Positions 30,543 through 32,475 of a stretch of 32,475 nt of DNA are shown here, one piece after another. Positions within the stretch are counted from its first letter, which is position 1; each line of letters begins with the position of its first letter. Source of the stretch: Gammaproteobacteria bacterium UBA2810 (GTDB lineage: Bacteria; Pseudomonadota; Gammaproteobacteria; Enterobacterales; Succinivibrionaceae); contig DEHC01000083.1 in assembly GCA_002351705.1 (NCBI GenBank), positions 1 to 32,475 on the forward strand. The letters run 5' to 3'. A program made the position numbers and the translations under genes. Below the pieces are notes generated by a model that worked only from the letters and a program-made list of their open reading frames with translations, ran no database searches and had not been told where the DNA came from.

Positions 30543-31622
30543 ATGGCTCATAACTTCAGGAAAAATCTGTTCAAAGCCGCAGCTGCTGCGGGTGTATTAG
30601 CTGTTTTTCTCGTGTGGGGGGGGGTAGCGCAGGCTAAGGACTCGTTCAAGGTAGCCTGGACCATCTACGCAGGCTGGATGCCCTACGATTATGCCGCCGC
30701 CAGCGGAATAATGAGCAAGTGGGCGAAGAAGTACAACATCAACATTGAAGTAGTCCAGGTCAACGACTACGCAGAATCACTCAACCAGTTCACCGCAGGC
30801 GACTTTGATGCCTGCGTCATGGCCAACATGGACGCGCTCAACGTCCCCGCGGCCGGCGGCGTTGACTCCACCGCCATCATCATCGGCGACTACTCGAACG
30901 GCAACGACGCCATCATCTCGAAGAAGGCAGAGAGCATAAAGGATCTCAAGGGCAGCGAAATCAACCTCGTCGAGCTCTCGGTCTCCCACTACCTCCTTGC
31001 CCGCGCCCTGCAGAAGAACGGCATGGAGGAGAAGGACATCACCGTAACCAACACCTCCGACTCCGACCTCGTCTCAGCCTACTCGACTGACGAGGTGCAG
31101 ACCGTCGTAACCTGGAACCCTCTTGTCTCAGAGATCCTGAGGCAGTACCCCGCCTCTCACAAGCTCTTTGCCTCCTCTGACATCCCGGGCGAGATCCTCG
31201 ACCTCACCGTCGCGAAGACTGACGTCATCAAGGAGAACCCTGATTTCGCGAAGGCCGTAACCGGCGCCTGGTACGAGATCATGGGCATCATGAGCGGCAG
31301 CGGCGAGAAGACCGACGAGGCCCTCACCCTGATGGGCAAGGCCGCCGGAACCGATCTCGCTGGCTACAGGGCCCAGCTCAGCACCACCTACATGTACTAC
31401 AAGGCAGCTGACGCCGCCGCGTTCTCGAAGACCCCGCAGCTCCTCGAGACCATGAAGAACATCGCGCAGTTCTCCTTCTCGCACGGCCTCCTTGGCAATG
31501 ACGCGAAGAGCGCCGAGTCCGTCGGCATCGAGACCCCTGCGGGCGTCTACGGGGATCCGAAGAACATCAAGCTTCGCTTCACTCCGGAATACATGCAGAT
31601 GGCCGCTGACGGCAAGCTGTAA
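30543..31622 (+). CDS. Urea/guanidine-type ABC transporter periplasmic binding protein (urea carboxylase-associated family)
   Basis: 359 residues from ATG 30543, which has AGAGAGG five bases upstream; the open frame extends 84 codons further without support. Signal peptide ~1-31 ends AQA. The mature protein follows the urea carboxylase-related ABC binding-protein family (TIGR03427 type) closely: FKVAWTIYAGWMPYDYAA, VVQVNDYAESLNQFTAGDFD, MANMDALNVPAAGGVDSTA, GDYSNGNDAI, LVELSVSHYLLARAL, VVTWNP, and the C-terminus RFTPEYMQMAADGKL. The system delivers urea, or guanidine according to newer work on these loci, from the periplasm to a permease/ATPase pair. Those partners normally follow directly, but here an IS630 element does. 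GC-biased codon use suggests high expression. I see no ykkC-type riboswitch upstream. Confidence 0.85.
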   Translation: MAHNFRKNLFKAAAAAGVLAVFLVWGGVAQAKDSFKVAWTIYAGWMPYDYAAASGIMSKWAKKYNINIEVVQVNDYAESLNQFTAGDFDACVMANMDALNVPAAGGVDSTAIIIGDYSNGNDAIISKKAESIKDLKGSEINLVELSVSHYLLARALQKNGMEEKDITVTNTSDSDLVSAYSTDEVQTVVTWNPLVSEILRQYPASHKLFASSDIPGEILDLTVAKTDVIKENPDFAKAVTGAWYEIMGIMSGSGEKTDEALTLMGKAAGTDLAGYRAQLSTTYMYYKAADAAAFSKTPQLLETMKNIAQFSFSHGLLGNDAKSAESVGIETPAGVYGDPKNIKLRFTPEYMQMAADGKL

Positions 31623-31729
31623 GAGTCAGGATTCAGCAGGAGCCTAGTATTATGTAACACACGTTGTTTCGCTTTTATGACCGTATACAAGGGGACCTTA
31701 AGAGCCCCCTAAAAAACAGCCAACTGCCT

Positions 31730-32475
31730 TTATTCAAATTCAGGGTAAAGCCTTCTGAGTTTGATTCTCGCATCCTCCGTGGTGAACTGCCAATTGACCT
31801 TGTGCTGTCCGTTATTGCGTTCTTTCGTCCACGTGTCTATCTGTTCTCTAAGCTCCTCAATCGATTCTACACGCTCAGGCAGGCACTGCCGTTTTAGTAT
31901 GCTGAACCCGATCTCCTGTATGTTCAGCCATGAGCCATGCTTCGGCGTATAGTGGATCTCAAGTTTCTCACTGATACGATGTGCCTCCTCTGGAGAGAAA
32001 GCTTCGTACAGCGATCCAACCGTATGCGTGTTCAGGTTGTCCATGACCAGAACAATCTTTTCGGCGTTAGGGTATTCATCATCTACAAGCCGCTTAATGA
32101 ACCTTGCCCAGTCAGTTTTGGTTCTGGTCGGCTGCACTTCATAGATCTGAGTCCCTTTCAACGGCTCGATCGCGCCGAAAATCTCAGCTGTGCCCAATCT
32201 CACGTACTCGTCATCGATCTTCCTGACTCTTCCTGGCTGCATCGGAATTGGCTCTCTGACTTCGCCGATGAGCTGTTTTGGTGACTCATCCATGCAGATC
32301 ACAGGCCGGTTAGCGTCATAAGGCCTTGTGTACACATCGAGCACATCCTCCATCCTTGCGACAAATTCTCCAGAACGGCCTTCCTGGATTTTCCAGTAAT
32401 CGCTCAGGTGAGGCTTAAGTTCTTTTTTTTTAAGAGCCGCTGGACGCTCATAGGTGAGATCTTGTCAGTGAACTC
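31730..32475 (-). CDS. IS630-family DDE transposase, partial, in two frames
   Basis: The main frame encodes the C-terminal catalytic domain: KPHLSDYW near its start, MEDVLDVYTRPYDANRPVICMDESP (first catalytic Asp), IVLVMDNLNTHT (second Asp) and HYTPKHGSWLNIQEIGFS (the Glu), i.e. the DDE_3 triad D-D-E typical of IS630. Upstream, the conserved FTDKISPMSVQRLLKK lies in another frame; the two join at an A9 run (32423-32431, minus strand). A -1 shift there restores the family sequence (QRLLKKKELKPH). The catalytic frame has no ATG upstream of the join, so it depends on frameshifting unless it starts at the internal ATG (32353), which would lose the N-terminal region. The 5' part is outside the window. 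Confidence 0.85.
32423..32431 (-). other. Probable programmed -1 frameshift site (A AAA AAG)
   Basis: On the coding strand the zero frame reads TTA AAA AAA AAG AAC, which contains the slippery heptamer A-AAA-AAG in the correct phase. The zero frame stops five codons after the run, at ACC TGA. The -1 frame continues as the transposase. A run of nine A also allows transcriptional slippage. Confidence 0.7.

Larger units (their letters stand above)
31652..32475. mobile_element. IS630-family insertion sequence, partial (runs off the window)
   Basis: Identified from its transposase on the minus strand. The left boundary is not certain: terminal inverted repeats cannot be checked because the other end lies outside the window, and IS630 elements insert at TA, of which several lie at 31646-31680. 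The boundary given is a guess from where the upstream sequence, including an AGGAG-N9-ATG, stops making sense. A small hairpin (GGGGGC/GTCCCC) lies between the transposase stop and this end. Confidence 0.65.

Overview
The window reads as a chromosomal segment of a GC-rich Gram-negative bacterium. Lipoprotein and secretory signal peptides, an AsmA-like envelope protein, a YgjG-type putrescine aminotransferase and a PhoB/PhoR-like pair point to a gammaproteobacterium. A large secreted GH57-like, starch-type enzyme and several host-associated NTPase families (AlbA_2, DUF4143, AAA-ATPase_like/PDDEXK_9) suggest a gut or rumen anaerobe such as a Succinivibrionaceae member. That placement is an inference: no rRNA or housekeeping marker is present, and I see no tRNA or CRISPR array.

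Layout. 1-5.9 kb: an AlbA_2/RecG-C-terminus-like protein (-), an MFS exporter (+) and a large Sel1-repeat protein (+). 5.9-10.1 kb, minus strand: an AsmA-like protein, meso-diaminopimelate dehydrogenase and a small lipoprotein. 10.3-12.2 kb: an ArsC-type reductase gene cut by an in-frame amber codon, then a DUF4143 ATPase preceded by tandem dyad repeats. 12.9-14.4 kb: putrescine aminotransferase. 14.8-18.5 kb: a response regulator and sensor kinase that overlap by 4 nt, then an iron-type alcohol dehydrogenase. 18.6-20.6 kb: a secreted PKD protein and a small DUF2442-like gene. 21.3-25.8 kb: the 1488-residue GH57-like multimodular enzyme. 26-27.8 kb: a possible 58-codon gene, then an unknown protein translationally coupled to an M23 peptidase. 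27.9-29.7 kb: an AAA-ATPase/PD-(D/E)XK protein (-). 30.5-32.5 kb: a urea/guanidine-type ABC transporter binding protein whose expected downstream partners are replaced by an IS630-family element running off the window.

The genes do not form one pathway. Functional groups are envelope and peptidoglycan (AsmA-like, Ddh, M23), nitrogen compounds (aminotransferase, urea/guanidine-type binding protein), extracellular starch-like polysaccharide (GH57, CBM25-like, PKD), and accessory NTPases of unknown role. The items most worth a second look are the amber codon in arsC, the 32-nt-period operator-like array before the DUF4143 gene, the 53-nt inverted repeat after it, the unusual domain order of the GH57-like protein, the A9 frameshift site in the IS630 transposase, and the orphaned binding-protein gene.
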